A DNA stretch of 64,000 nt, taken from Brevundimonas sp. Leaf363. Lineage in GTDB: Bacteria > Pseudomonadota > Alphaproteobacteria > Caulobacterales > Caulobacteraceae. The notes under the pieces were generated by a model that did no database searches, was not told the DNA's origin, and saw nothing but the letters and a program-made list of their open reading frames with translations. Positions 1-8,272 of the stretch are shown one piece after another. Where the stretch lies: assembly GCF_001424025.1 (NCBI RefSeq), contig NZ_LMPZ01000004.1, positions 186,001 through 250,000 of the forward strand, given 5' to 3'. The translations under genes and the position numbers were made by a program. How positions within the stretch are numbered: the first letter of the stretch is position 1; every line of letters starts with the position of its first letter.

Positions 1-14
1 CTCCTGTTAGCCTC

Positions 15-87
15 ACCCCTCACCCTTTCGCGCAAGGACGACGGCTCACGCCGCCGTGCGCTCAAGCCCTCTCCCTTTGGGAGAGGG
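15..87. repeat. Intergenic repeat, half-copy (family 1)
   Basis: A 22-nt block at 15-36 and a 30-nt block at 58-87 are each identical to blocks at 16957-16978 and 17002-17031. The second block ends in a hairpin of the form CCCTCTCCC-TTT-GGGAGAGGG. Only one arm of the two-armed copy at 16840-17031 is present here. It lies just upstream of the acyl-CoA dehydrogenase start, so it may belong to the untranslated leader or to the 3' end of the gene before the window. Confidence 0.75.
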
Positions 88-108
88 TTCTGCAAAGCGG
101 AGCCACCC

Positions 109-1272
109 ATGAACGTCCTCAACACCCCCGAACCCGACTTCATGCAGGACGAGGAGATCACCCTCTTCTCGGACAGCGTCGCCAAATGGATCGACGACCA
201 TGCGCCGCCCGAGGCCGTGCAGTCGTGGATCGCCAACTCGACCGTGCCGCGCGACCTGTGGACCCAGGCGGGCGCGGACGGCCTGCTGGGTCTGTCGATG
301 CCCGAGGAGGACGGCGGCATGGGCGGCGACTATCGGCACGAGGTGGTGCTGATGCGTCAGCTAGGCTGGAAGGGCGCGGACCATTTCGGCATCAGCCTGC
401 ACAACGCCATCGTCGCCCCCTACATCTGGCACTACGGCACCACCGAGCAGAAGGCGCGCTGGCTGCCGCGCCTGGCCTCGGGCGAACTTGTCGGCGCCAT
501 CGCCATGACCGAGCCAGGCGCCGGCAGCGACCTTCAGGGGGTCAAGACCACCGCCGTGAAGAGCGGCAACGGCTATGTGGTCAACGGCTCCAAGACCTTC
601 ATCACCAACGGCCAGCTGGCCAACTTCATCATTGTGGTGGCCAAGACCGACCCGACCGCCGGCGCCAAAGGCACGTCGCTGATCGTCGTCGAGACGGACG
701 GCGCGGAAGGCTTCGAACGCGGTCGCAACCTGCACAAGATCGGCATGGAGGGGAACGACACCTCGGAGCTGTTCTTCAACGAGGTGAAGGTCCCCGGCGA
801 CAATATCATCGGCGGCGCCGAAGGCCTGGGCTTCATCCAGCTGATGCAGCAGCTGCCGCAGGAGCGGCTGAACATCGCCGTCCAGGGCGTCGCCGCCGCC
901 GAGCGCGGGCTTCAGGAGACCCTGGTCTACGTCAAGCAGCGTAAGGCCTTCGGCAAGGCGGTCATCGACTTCCAGAACACCCAGTTCAAGCTGGCCGAGG
1001 TGAAGACCAAGCTGACCGTGGCCAAGGTCTTCGTCGACCACTGCATCGGCCTGCACCTGAAGGGGCAGCTCGACGCCGCGACAGCCTCGATGGCCAAATA
1101 CTGGTGCACCGACATCCAGGGCGAAGTGCTGGACGAGATGCTGCAGCTGCACGGCGGCTACGGCTACATGAACGAATACCCAATCGCCCAGCTGTACAAG
1201 GACGCCCGCGTTCAGCGCATCTACGGCGGCACCAATGAGATCATGAAGGTGCTGATCGCGCGGACGCTTTAG
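109..1272 (+). CDS. Acyl-CoA dehydrogenase, long-chain type
   Basis: This 387-residue flavoenzyme should oxidise acyl-CoA to trans-2-enoyl-CoA in fatty acid beta-oxidation, passing electrons to ETF. The family blocks are present: AMTEPGAGSDLQG for FAD/substrate binding, YVKQRKAFGK and QLHGGYGYM. The C-terminus reads YGGTNEIMK, so the medium-chain catalytic Glu position is Gly. Instead LPQERL carries a Glu at residue 252, which is where long-chain and isovaleryl dehydrogenases keep their base. GGAG lies about 8 nt before the ATG. It ends in a 4-bp overlap with the convergent DUF3885 gene. The exact chain length preferred cannot be read from sequence. Confidence 0.93.
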   Translation: MNVLNTPEPDFMQDEEITLFSDSVAKWIDDHAPPEAVQSWIANSTVPRDLWTQAGADGLLGLSMPEEDGGMGGDYRHEVVLMRQLGWKGADHFGISLHNAIVAPYIWHYGTTEQKARWLPRLASGELVGAIAMTEPGAGSDLQGVKTTAVKSGNGYVVNGSKTFITNGQLANFIIVVAKTDPTAGAKGTSLIVVETDGAEGFERGRNLHKIGMEGNDTSELFFNEVKVPGDNIIGGAEGLGFIQLMQQLPQERLNIAVQGVAAAERGLQETLVYVKQRKAFGKAVIDFQNTQFKLAEVKTKLTVAKVFVDHCIGLHLKGQLDAATASMAKYWCTDIQGEVLDEMLQLHGGYGYMNEYPIAQLYKDARVQRIYGGTNEIMKVLIARTL

Positions 1273-1931
1273 GTCGCGAAAGTCGCGTCCATGTGCGGTC
1301 GGTCGTAGTCGAGCAGCCAGTCGCCAAACTGCTCGTATATCGGGCGCAGGGCGTCCGTCGTCGTTGCGATCACGTCCATCCCGCGGTCGTCGTAGAGATG
1401 CAGGGCGACGCCTGCGGTTAAGTCGACGATGTAGCTGTGGAAGACGCCCCATCCCGCCTTGGGGGTGACCGGCGTTTCCGCCGCGATCGCGCACCAGAAC
1501 AGCGCGGCGACGAGGGTCGGGTCGTTGGGGATCTCGATCCGATGCCAGCACCTCAGCAACTGGTCTTCCGGATCGGCAGCGGGGTCAGCCATCTTCTCGA
1601 CGGGACCAAGCGGCGCCCGAAAGCCAGCACGCGCCAGAGCGACAAGCGTCTTGCGGCGGCCATGCCTCCATTCCGGATGCTCGGAGTAGCGGATCAGGAT
1701 AGCCAGCGTCTCGGCGCCGTCGAACAGAGCGGCCGCGACATGCCGGGACCGGTCCATCGCCTGCAGGAACCTGGCCGCGAGTTGGCGCGACATCGACAGG
1801 TCTCCGCCCAGATCAAAGCGGAGGGCGTTGGGAGCCTCGTAGAACAGGGCGTCGGGAAATTGCTCGAAGCCGAACACCCGCCGAACCGGCCCGCACGGAG
1901 TATCTTCTGCGTCGCTGACCGGATGAGCCAT
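1269..1931 (-). CDS. DUF3885 domain-containing protein
   Basis: A 220-residue soluble protein of unknown function. The C-terminal segment HLYDDRGMDVIA followed by LRPIYEQFGDWLLDYDR is the hallmark of the DUF3885 family; the N-terminal half has the companion ALRFDLGGD stretch. I chose the ATG at 1931; an in-frame GTG lies 15 nt upstream at 1946, and neither has a convincing ribosome binding site. It faces the acyl-CoA dehydrogenase tail to tail. Nothing nearby suggests a partner. The family call rests on motif memory, not on a search. Confidence 0.8.
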   Translation of the reverse strand: MAHPVSDAEDTPCGPVRRVFGFEQFPDALFYEAPNALRFDLGGDLSMSRQLAARFLQAMDRSRHVAAALFDGAETLAILIRYSEHPEWRHGRRKTLVALARAGFRAPLGPVEKMADPAADPEDQLLRCWHRIEIPNDPTLVAALFWCAIAAETPVTPKAGWGVFHSYIVDLTAGVALHLYDDRGMDVIATTTDALRPIYEQFGDWLLDYDRPHMDATFAT

Positions 1932-1989
1932 GAGAAACGATAGCACGGCGGGCGTGGCGTCGAAGCGCCGTCAGTCGTAAACTGCTGTG

Positions 1990-2127
1990 ATGGCCACCGC
2001 GAAGAACGGCATCCTGACCCCGGCGAGCGAATGGTGGAAACATCTTCGCTGGGCCAAGCGCACGTTTTGGAAGGGTGAGCGCAAAGCCGCCAGGGCAGCA
2101 GCGAACAGGCTCGCGAGTAACGACTGA
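1990..2127 (+). CDS. Small basic protein, 45 residues
   Basis: A short open frame starting MATAKNGILTPASEWWKHL, rich in Lys/Arg and Trp, with no membrane segment. The residue pattern (paired Trp, then RWAKRTFWKGERKAA) looks like a real protein rather than random GC-rich coding, and no larger frame competes for this stretch. The ribosome binding site is weak. It sits between the divergent DUF3885 gene and the following membrane protein on the same strand. Function unknown. Conservation in relatives would decide whether it is real. Confidence 0.5.
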   Translation: MATAKNGILTPASEWWKHLRWAKRTFWKGERKAARAAANRLASND

Positions 2128-2166
2128 CCCTCGCTCCCCCGCGTATTCCCGACTAGCCTCTCACCC

Positions 2167-2586
2167 ATGTCATTCGCCCCTGCCTATCTCTCCGCCGTCG
2201 CCGCCCAGATCGGGGGGTTGAGCGCCTTCCTCGGTGGTTTCGCGGCGACGTTTCTGGGGACGCTCCTGGCGATCAATGCGCGGGGGCGGCTGGCGACCGT
2301 GGCGATCGGGTTTTCGGCGGCGTCCTCGGTGGCCTTCATCGTGGCGGTGGTGGGATCGACGGCCGTGGTGGCGGCGCTGCATCCGGAAGGGCCGGGGCTC
2401 GGGGTCGCCAGGGTCGGCGGGACACAGGCGCTGATGACGCTGGCCTTCATGCTGGGGCTCTATGCGCTGTTGGCGGCGCTGGGGCTGAGCGGGTGGCTGC
2501 GGTCGCGGGGCACGGGTCTGACGACCAGCGTCGTGGTGGCGATCGGCTGCGTGCTTCTGACCGGCATGCTGGTGTCGGTCGGATGA
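2167..2586 (+). CDS. Small integral membrane protein
   Basis: A 139-residue protein with four predicted hydrophobic segments, roughly residues 12-32, 38-62, 85-105 and 112-136, and short loops. I do not recognise a family. Its stop overlaps the rsmE start (ATGA at 2583-2586), so the two are translationally coupled. That coupling may reflect only compact packing, since no functional link between a small membrane protein and 16S rRNA methylation is apparent. Confidence 0.75.
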   Translation: MSFAPAYLSAVAAQIGGLSAFLGGFAATFLGTLLAINARGRLATVAIGFSAASSVAFIVAVVGSTAVVAALHPEGPGLGVARVGGTQALMTLAFMLGLYALLAALGLSGWLRSRGTGLTTSVVVAIGCVLLTGMLVSVG

Positions 2587-3422
2587 TCCGGCTGCATATC
2601 GCCCAGCCGCTGTCGGCCGGCGCGGCGCTCGCCCCCACGCTGGACCAGTCGCGGTACCTAACCCAGGTGATGCGGCTGAAGGCCGGGGACGCGCTGGCGG
2701 TGTTCAACGGCGTGGACGGCGAGTGGCGCTGTTCGGTGGCGGAGGTGCTGAAGAAGGGCGTGGTGCTGAAGGCCGAGGAGCGGCTGCGCGGGCAGGTCTC
2801 GCCGCCGGACATCGAACTGTTGCTCGCCGTGGTGAAGAAGTCGGCGCTGGAGTTCGCGGTGGAGAAGGCGACCGAGTTGGGCGCCGCGCGCATTCGGCTG
2901 GTGCAGACCGCGCGGACGCAGCCGCAGCATCTGCGGCTGGACCGGCTGGACGCCATCGCCGAGGAGAGCGCCGAGCAGACCGGGCGGATGGACGTGCCGC
3001 CCGTGGACGATCCGGTGAAGCTGGACGCTCTGCTGGACGGCTGGGATCCGGCTCGGCGGCTGATGTTCTGCGACGAGACCGGCGGGCCGCCGGCGTTAGT
3101 CGCGCTTCGCGCCTCTCCCTCCCCGGGACGGGAAGGGCAGGCGCCGCAGGCGTCGAGTGACGGCGCGCAGACAGGGAGCGTGGCCGCCCCCACCCCGTCG
3201 CCGCTGCGCGACGACGCCCCTCCCCGGGACGGGGAGGGAGAGGCGCCCTGGGCCATCCTGATCGGGCCGGAGGGTGGTTTCACGCCAGAGGAGGGCGAGC
3301 GGCTGCGGGCTCTGCCTTATGCGACCGCCGTCTCGCTGGGCCCTCGGGTGCTGCGGGCCGACACCGCCGCGACCGTAGCGCTGACGCTGTGGCAGGCGGC
3401 GTTGGGGGACTGGGAGCGGTAG
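2583..3422 (+). CDS. rsmE: 16S rRNA (uracil-1498-N3)-methyltransferase
   Basis: A 279-residue SPOUT-class methyltransferase that methylates U1498 in the 16S rRNA decoding region using S-adenosylmethionine. The N-terminal PUA-like part holds QVMRLKAGD. The SPOUT core holds KKSALEFAVEKATELG and the SAM-knot motifs ILIGPEGGFTPEE and LGPRVLRADTA. The start is the ATG overlapping the previous stop, giving MIRLHIAQ, the usual N-terminus. Residues about 176-221 are a Pro/Gly/Ser-rich insertion not expected in the family. It coincides exactly with a 138-bp inverted-repeat element that keeps the frame. The catalytic motifs on both sides are intact, so the enzyme is probably functional. Confidence 0.93.
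   Translation: MIRLHIAQPLSAGAALAPTLDQSRYLTQVMRLKAGDALAVFNGVDGEWRCSVAEVLKKGVVLKAEERLRGQVSPPDIELLLAVVKKSALEFAVEKATELGAARIRLVQTARTQPQHLRLDRLDAIAEESAEQTGRMDVPPVDDPVKLDALLDGWDPARRLMFCDETGGPPALVALRASPSPGREGQAPQASSDGAQTGSVAAPTPSPLRDDAPPRDGEGEAPWAILIGPEGGFTPEEGERLRALPYATAVSLGPRVLRADTAATVALTLWQAALGDWER
3109..3246. mobile_element. 138-bp terminal-inverted-repeat element inside rsmE
   Basis: The element is bounded by perfect 16-bp inverted termini, GCGCCTCTCCCTCCCC at 3109-3124 and its reverse complement at 3231-3246. Its length, 138 bp, is exactly 46 codons and it has no in-frame stop, so it is translated as part of RsmE. Each end is also a small hairpin (CCTCCCC-N5-GGGGAGG at the right end). No flanking target duplication is obvious. 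It resembles in style, but is not identical to, the other CTCCC hairpin repeats in this window, and it carries no transposase. Confidence 0.75.
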
Positions 3423-3429
3423 GCGAAAA

Positions 3430-3573
3430 TCGACTCCACTCTGTTCGCTTCGGCGACGACCGGGGCGCTTGCGGCGTGGATTTTTTCGAGTGCACATCGT
3501 GCACATTCCCCGGCTGTGGCCCTGCTAAACCGCGCTTCGGGGCGTTCGTTTTCGACTCCACTCTGTTCGCTTC
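3430..3573. repeat. 22-bp direct repeat pair in the rsmE-gshA gap
   Basis: The same 22-nt string beginning TCGACTCCACTCTGTTC occurs at 3430-3451 and 3552-3573, 122 bp apart. Between them is GTGCAC-ATC-GTGCAC, two copies of a 6-bp palindrome. The whole gap (3423-3727) has no supportable gene; promoter elements for gshA probably lie in its right third, but I cannot place them with confidence. Confidence 0.7.
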
Positions 3574-3727
3574 TGCCCCGACGACGTCCGCTTTCTAACC
3601 GCCGCCCGCGCCGGATGCGGACGCAGACGCAAGACGAAGCGATCCGCCCCCTTGAGCGTTGCGGTTTCATCGCCCATCTAGCCGCGACACATTGTTGCTG
3701 ACCGATAGCGGTCGGGGGCCCCGCCGC

Positions 3728-5089
3728 ATGGCTGAACACGAACCTCTGACCCGGGACGCCCTGCTGGGCGCCATGTCCAAGGGCGCCAAGCCCAAGGATC
3801 AGTGGCGCATCGGCGCCGAGCACGAGAAGTTCGGCTTTGACCGAGCGACCCTGCGCCGCCCGACATACGAAGGTCCGAACGGCATCCGCGCCATGCTGGA
3901 CGGCCTGCAGCGGTTCGGCTGGACGCCCGTCGAGGAAGGCGGCCACGTCATCGGGCTGGAGCGATACAACGACGAGGGCTTCGTCGCCTCCGTCAGCCTG
4001 GAGCCGGGCGGCCAGTTCGAGCTGTCGGGCGCGCCGCTGAAGACCATCCACGACATCTGTTCGGAGACCGGCCAGCACCTGCTGGAGGTAAAGCAGGTAG
4101 CGGACCAGTTGAACCTCGGCTTCCTGGGCCTGGGCTTCGACCCGCTGTGGAGTCGCGCGGACGTGCCGGTCATGCCCAAGGGCCGATACGAGATCATGCG
4201 AGCCTACATGCCCAAGGTCGGCTCGCTGGGCCTGGACATGATGCTGCGCACCTCGACGGTGCAGGCCAATCTCGACTTCGATTCAGAGGCCGACATGGTG
4301 CAGAAGTTCCGCACCTCGCTGGCGCTGCAGCCCATCGCCACCGCCCTGTTCGCCGCCAGCCCGTTCACGGAAGGCAAGCCGAACGGGTTCCTGACCGCGC
4401 GCGCCAACGTCTGGACCGACACGGACGCGGACCGCACGGGGATGCTGAACTTCGTGTTCGAGGACGGCTTCGGGTTCGAGCGCTACGCCGATTACGCCCT
4501 CGACACGCCGATGTATTTCGCCAAGCGCGACGGCAGATATATCGACGTCTCGGGCCAATCGTTCCGCGACTTCCAGGCCGGGAAGCTGCCGGCGCTGCCG
4601 GGCGAGTATCCGTCGATCAAGGACTGGAACGACCACCTGACGACGCTTTTCCCGGAGGTGCGGCTGAAGGCCTATCTGGAGATGCGCGGCGCGGACTCAG
4701 GGCCGTGGAGCCGCATCTGCGCCCTGCCCGCCCTGTGGGCCGGCGTGCTGTACGACGCGCCGTCGCTGGCGGCGGCGTGGGATATGGTGAAGGACTGGGA
4801 CGTCGAGGATCACGAACGCCTGCGCCGCGACGTGACGCGGCTGGGGCTGAAGGCCCAGGTCGCCGGGCGCTCGGTGCGCGACGTGGCGGTGGATGTGGTG
4901 GCGATCGCGCGCCAGGGCCTGAAGAACCGCGCCTGCTTCTCGGCCGGGATGGTGGACGAGCGGGGCTATCTGGCCGAGCTGGAAGACATCGCCGACAGCG
5001 GCGTGACGCCGGCGGATCGGCTGCTGGAGCTGTATCACGGCGCGTGGCAGGGCGATGTGAAGCGGGTGTACGCGGACTTCGCCTACTAG
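3728..5089 (+). CDS. gshA: Glutamate-cysteine ligase
   Basis: A 453-residue enzyme of the GCS2 family, the plant/alphaproteobacterial type. It joins glutamate and cysteine in the first, ATP-dependent step of glutathione synthesis in the cytoplasm. Characteristic stretches are WRIGAEHEKFGF near residues 26-37, EPGGQFELSGAP, and YLEMRGADSG in the C-terminal third. The start giving MAEHEPLTRD fits the family; an upstream in-frame ATG at 3659 would add an unlikely Arg-rich leader. A strong bidirectional terminator follows. No gshB is in the window. Confidence 0.93.
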   Translation: MAEHEPLTRDALLGAMSKGAKPKDQWRIGAEHEKFGFDRATLRRPTYEGPNGIRAMLDGLQRFGWTPVEEGGHVIGLERYNDEGFVASVSLEPGGQFELSGAPLKTIHDICSETGQHLLEVKQVADQLNLGFLGLGFDPLWSRADVPVMPKGRYEIMRAYMPKVGSLGLDMMLRTSTVQANLDFDSEADMVQKFRTSLALQPIATALFAASPFTEGKPNGFLTARANVWTDTDADRTGMLNFVFEDGFGFERYADYALDTPMYFAKRDGRYIDVSGQSFRDFQAGKLPALPGEYPSIKDWNDHLTTLFPEVRLKAYLEMRGADSGPWSRICALPALWAGVLYDAPSLAAAWDMVKDWDVEDHERLRRDVTRLGLKAQVAGRSVRDVAVDVVAIARQGLKNRACFSAGMVDERGYLAELEDIADSGVTPADRLLELYHGAWQGDVKRVYADFAY

Positions 5090-5125
5090 GTCGCGCCTCT
5101 TCGAATTTGAGGCGCTCATCAATCG

Positions 5126-5160
5126 AAAAGGGCCCGTCGCGATCGCGGCGGGCCCTTTGT
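5126..5160. terminator. Bidirectional rho-independent terminator
   Basis: A GGGCCCG/CGGGCCC hairpin (5130-5155) with GC-rich inner pairs is flanked by AAAA on the left and TTT on the right. It therefore works on either strand, between the convergent gshA and autotransporter genes. Confidence 0.85.
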
Positions 5161-5181
5161 CCTGTGCGGTTTCGAGGCCGC

Positions 5182-7161
5182 TCAGAAGGTGTAGCTGAGG
5201 CCCACAGAGGCACCGCCGGCCGCGCGGTCGTCGCCGCCGGACCAGAAACCCCGGGCGCTGGCCTGCCAGGCCTGGCCCAGACGCGCCTGCACGCCCCCGC
5301 TGACAGTCACGCCGTCGCCCAAGGCGCCGATCCGCGCCGGAACGGCCGAACCCATCAGGCTGACCGGCACGGCGTAGTCGTCATCGCCCGACCGGAAGTC
5401 GTAGCGCACCGACAGATCGGCGCGCAGGCCGCCGCCGGCGTCCAGCACGGCTTCGACGCCCGGCCCGTATTCGTAGCGCTGCAGATCCGTGTCGGCCACG
5501 GCCTGGGCGAAGACGTCGGCGCCCGCCTCTTCGAAGCCGTCGATCGACTGATGGATCAGGCGGCCGTGCACGAAGGGCCGCAGTTGGGCCGTGCCCGCCG
5601 TGATCACCGCGCCGAAGCGTGCGTCGGCGAAGACGCCGAAGCCGTCGCTGGTCGCGCGGCCCTCGAGACCCTGGGCCTCCAGAACCGTGCCGGCGGCGCC
5701 GAGGATGTCGTGGCGCGTGTAGCTGTAGTCGCGGTAGCTGAAGCCGGCGGAGGCGTCCGCGAACAGCACGCCCTTGCGGGCCGCCGCATAGCCGGACAGC
5801 GTCAGGGCGTCGACGCGGCCGCCGTTGTCCAGTCCGTCCTCGTCGAAGTCGGTGCGGGTCATCGACAGGGCCGCGCCGATGCGCGTCGTCTGGGTGGCGG
5901 CCATGTCGTAGCCGGCGACCATGCCGAAGGTGTCGGCGCTGGCCCCGTAAGCGTCGGGCGTGGCGTCGTGCTCGCCGCGCCCGCCGAGGACGGAGGCCCA
6001 GGCGCCGGCCGGTCCGCCCGCGACCACACGGCCGGTCAGCGTTTCGATCAGGGCGCTCTGACCCTCATCGGCGGCCCAGGCGCCGTTGGCGAAGACCGAT
6101 CCGGCCTCGGCATCCAGCACGGAGGCCATGTTCGCTAGGTTCAGCAGGCCCCAGCCGTAGACGTCGTCCAGGCCCGTTTCGCCGATGTCGGTGGCGGTCG
6201 CCAGCACCAGTCGGGTCAGACCGGCGGCCGGCGCGTTCGGGAACATCTGACTGGCGATGGCGACCGCGCCCGTCACATGCGGCGCCGCCATCGAGGTGCC
6301 GGCCTTGATGTCCAGTCCACTCCCGCCGAGGCCGCCGTTCGTGCCGTCGGAGATGATCTGGTCGCCGAAGTCGCCCGTCGTCACTTCTCCGCCCGGCGCA
6401 GCCAGACACCACTCGGCAGCGAGGCCGCAGTGGTTGGCATAGCTGGCGATCTCGCCCGTGGGCCCCACGGCGGTGACCGCCAGCCAGTGGGACTGAAGCT
6501 CCGGCAGGTAAAACGGCATGCCCGCCTGCAGACTGGGCTGATCCTGTTCCTCGTTGCCGGTCGCGAAAATCATGATCCCGTCCGCCGCAGCCATGTTGCG
6601 GAAGGCCGCGATCTGGCCAGGCAGTCCTTCGAGGACCTCGGCCCGGCTGATGCCGTCGCCGATGTAGAAATCCCAGCCCCAGGAGTTGTTGAGGATGCGC
6701 ACGCCCCGATCGACGGCGTCCTGGATGGCCAGGCCCAGCCGGATGTCATTCTCGAGGAAGCTTGTACCCTCGGCAGGCAGCCGGAACGCGGCCAGTTCAG
6801 CGCCATAGGCGACGCCCTGCACGCGAAAACCGTCGCGCGCCGCGCCGATAATGCCGGCCACGTGCGTGCCGTGACCGTTCGGGTCGTCGGTCGCCGATCC
6901 GCCAGAGAAGACGTCGTGCGACAGGTCCGACACCTGATCGGCCAGATCCGGGTTGGAAACGTCGATGCCGCTATCGAGAACACCGACCGTGACGCCGGCG
7001 CCCGTATAGCCGCGACTGTTGGCGGCGTCGGCGTGAATCAGGGCCAGGTTCCACTGGCTGGTCCCCTCCTGAAAGCTCTGGGCCGAGGCCGGAGCGGCGA
7101 CGAACGCGGCGCCGGCGAGCGCGCAGGTCAGCGCCAGCGCGCTGGTGGACGATTTGAACAT
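5182..7161 (-). CDS. Autotransporter subtilisin-like serine protease
   Basis: A 659-residue S8 peptidase fused to a C-terminal outer-membrane beta-barrel. It has a signal peptide ending APASAQS (about residue 28). The catalytic triad is Asp63 (VLDSGID), His97 (NGHGTHVAG) and Ser290 (AGTSMAAPHVTG). From about residue 385 the sequence becomes autotransporter beta-domain and ends in VGLSYTF, with the terminal Phe typical of outer-membrane proteins. The passenger would be exposed on or shed from the cell surface. The ATG at 7161 starts the signal peptide; a longer frame upstream adds a leader with no signal character. It is a single-gene unit with a terminator downstream. Substrate unknown. Confidence 0.92.
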   Translation of the reverse strand: MFKSSTSALALTCALAGAAFVAAPASAQSFQEGTSQWNLALIHADAANSRGYTGAGVTVGVLDSGIDVSNPDLADQVSDLSHDVFSGGSATDDPNGHGTHVAGIIGAARDGFRVQGVAYGAELAAFRLPAEGTSFLENDIRLGLAIQDAVDRGVRILNNSWGWDFYIGDGISRAEVLEGLPGQIAAFRNMAAADGIMIFATGNEEQDQPSLQAGMPFYLPELQSHWLAVTAVGPTGEIASYANHCGLAAEWCLAAPGGEVTTGDFGDQIISDGTNGGLGGSGLDIKAGTSMAAPHVTGAVAIASQMFPNAPAAGLTRLVLATATDIGETGLDDVYGWGLLNLANMASVLDAEAGSVFANGAWAADEGQSALIETLTGRVVAGGPAGAWASVLGGRGEHDATPDAYGASADTFGMVAGYDMAATQTTRIGAALSMTRTDFDEDGLDNGGRVDALTLSGYAAARKGVLFADASAGFSYRDYSYTRHDILGAAGTVLEAQGLEGRATSDGFGVFADARFGAVITAGTAQLRPFVHGRLIHQSIDGFEEAGADVFAQAVADTDLQRYEYGPGVEAVLDAGGGLRADLSVRYDFRSGDDDYAVPVSLMGSAVPARIGALGDGVTVSGGVQARLGQAWQASARGFWSGGDDRAAGGASVGLSYTF

Positions 7162-7418
7162 GGGAACCCCCGTTACCTGGGGCTGTATTGCGGACATGCC
7201 CGCGCAGAAGCAAGGCGATTTCAGAAGCTTGGCTGTGACCCATCGACCCACCGCCGCCTATTGGCCACAGGCGATGCTGACCGCTGACGGGGCCTTTGTG
7301 TTCAGCAGCCCTATTGTCTTGTATGGCGATGAGCCCGAGGCGGTCGATCAGCGGCCTCCGATGCGCCCACGCCGCCGGCCCACGGGCCGGCGCGGTCCGA
7401 TCAAGAGGCAGGCAGGCC

Positions 7419-8168
7419 ATGACCCATCCCATCCGCGTCGGCATCGGCGGCTGGACCTATGAACCGTGGCGGGGCGTCTTCTACCCGGACAAGCTGAGCC
7501 AGAAGAAGGAGCTGGAGTTCGCCAGCCGCGCCCTGACCTCCATCGAGATCAACGGCACCTACTATTCGGGCTTCAAGATCGACACCTGGATGAAGTGGAA
7601 GGACGAGACGCCGGACGGCTTCGTCTTCTCGGTCAAGGCCAGCCGGTTCTGCACCAACCGCAAGGTGCTGGCAGACGGCGCGGACAGCGTCGCGCGCTTC
7701 CTGGACCAGGGGCTGACGGCGCTGGGGGACAAGCTGGGGCCCATCAATTGGCAGTTCATGGCGACCAAGAAGTTCGATCCCGTCGACTTCGAGGGCTTCC
7801 TGAAACTGTTGCCCAGGGAGAAGGACGGCCTGCGCCTGCGTCACGCGCTGGAGGTGCGAAGCCCGACGTTCGACACGCCCCAGTTCTACGACCTGGCCGC
7901 CCAATACGGCGTCGCCATTGTCTATGCGGAGGATGACGAGGCGCCGACCTGGCCGCGCATCGACCAGCCCACGGCCGACTTCACCTACGCCCGACTGATG
8001 TCGAGCCGGGAGGACGTGGCGAGCGGCATGACCGGCGCCGAGCTGGACGCCATCGCCGCGCGCACCCGCGCCTGGGCCGAGCGGGGCGACGTCTTCGCCT
8101 ACTTCATCGCCGGCGCGAAGGTGCGCAACCCGGCGGCGGCGCAGGCCCTGATCGCGCGGTTGAAATAG
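7419..8168 (+). CDS. DUF72 domain-containing protein (YecE-like)
   Basis: A 249-residue TIM-barrel-like protein of the DUF72/YecE family, whose biochemical activity is not established. The N-terminus VGIGGWTYEPWRGVFYP and the segment FVFSVKASRF are family signatures; the C-terminal YARLMSSRE and DVFAYFIAGAKVRNP fit as well. The ATG at 7419 with a purine-rich AGAGGCAGG upstream is preferred over an in-frame start at 7296 that would add an Arg-rich leader. It is divergent from the autotransporter; the 257-bp gap between them must hold both promoters. Confidence 0.9.
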   Translation: MTHPIRVGIGGWTYEPWRGVFYPDKLSQKKELEFASRALTSIEINGTYYSGFKIDTWMKWKDETPDGFVFSVKASRFCTNRKVLADGADSVARFLDQGLTALGDKLGPINWQFMATKKFDPVDFEGFLKLLPREKDGLRLRHALEVRSPTFDTPQFYDLAAQYGVAIVYAEDDEAPTWPRIDQPTADFTYARLMSSREDVASGMTGAELDAIAARTRAWAERGDVFAYFIAGAKVRNPAAAQALIARLK

Positions 8169-8272
8169 CCGCTCCGTCACGAAGCCGAGGTTGCGAAGAA
8201 CCTCCACGCCGCTAAAGCGTAGACCATCAAGGCCGCGCGTCAGACGGGGCCGACAGGGACAAAGGATCGCTC

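Noticed and set aside
4147..6138. 663-codon frame overlapping gshA and the autotransporter
   Set aside because: It crosses two clear genes and a strong terminator, and its translation is Arg/Gly/Ala-rich with no domain.
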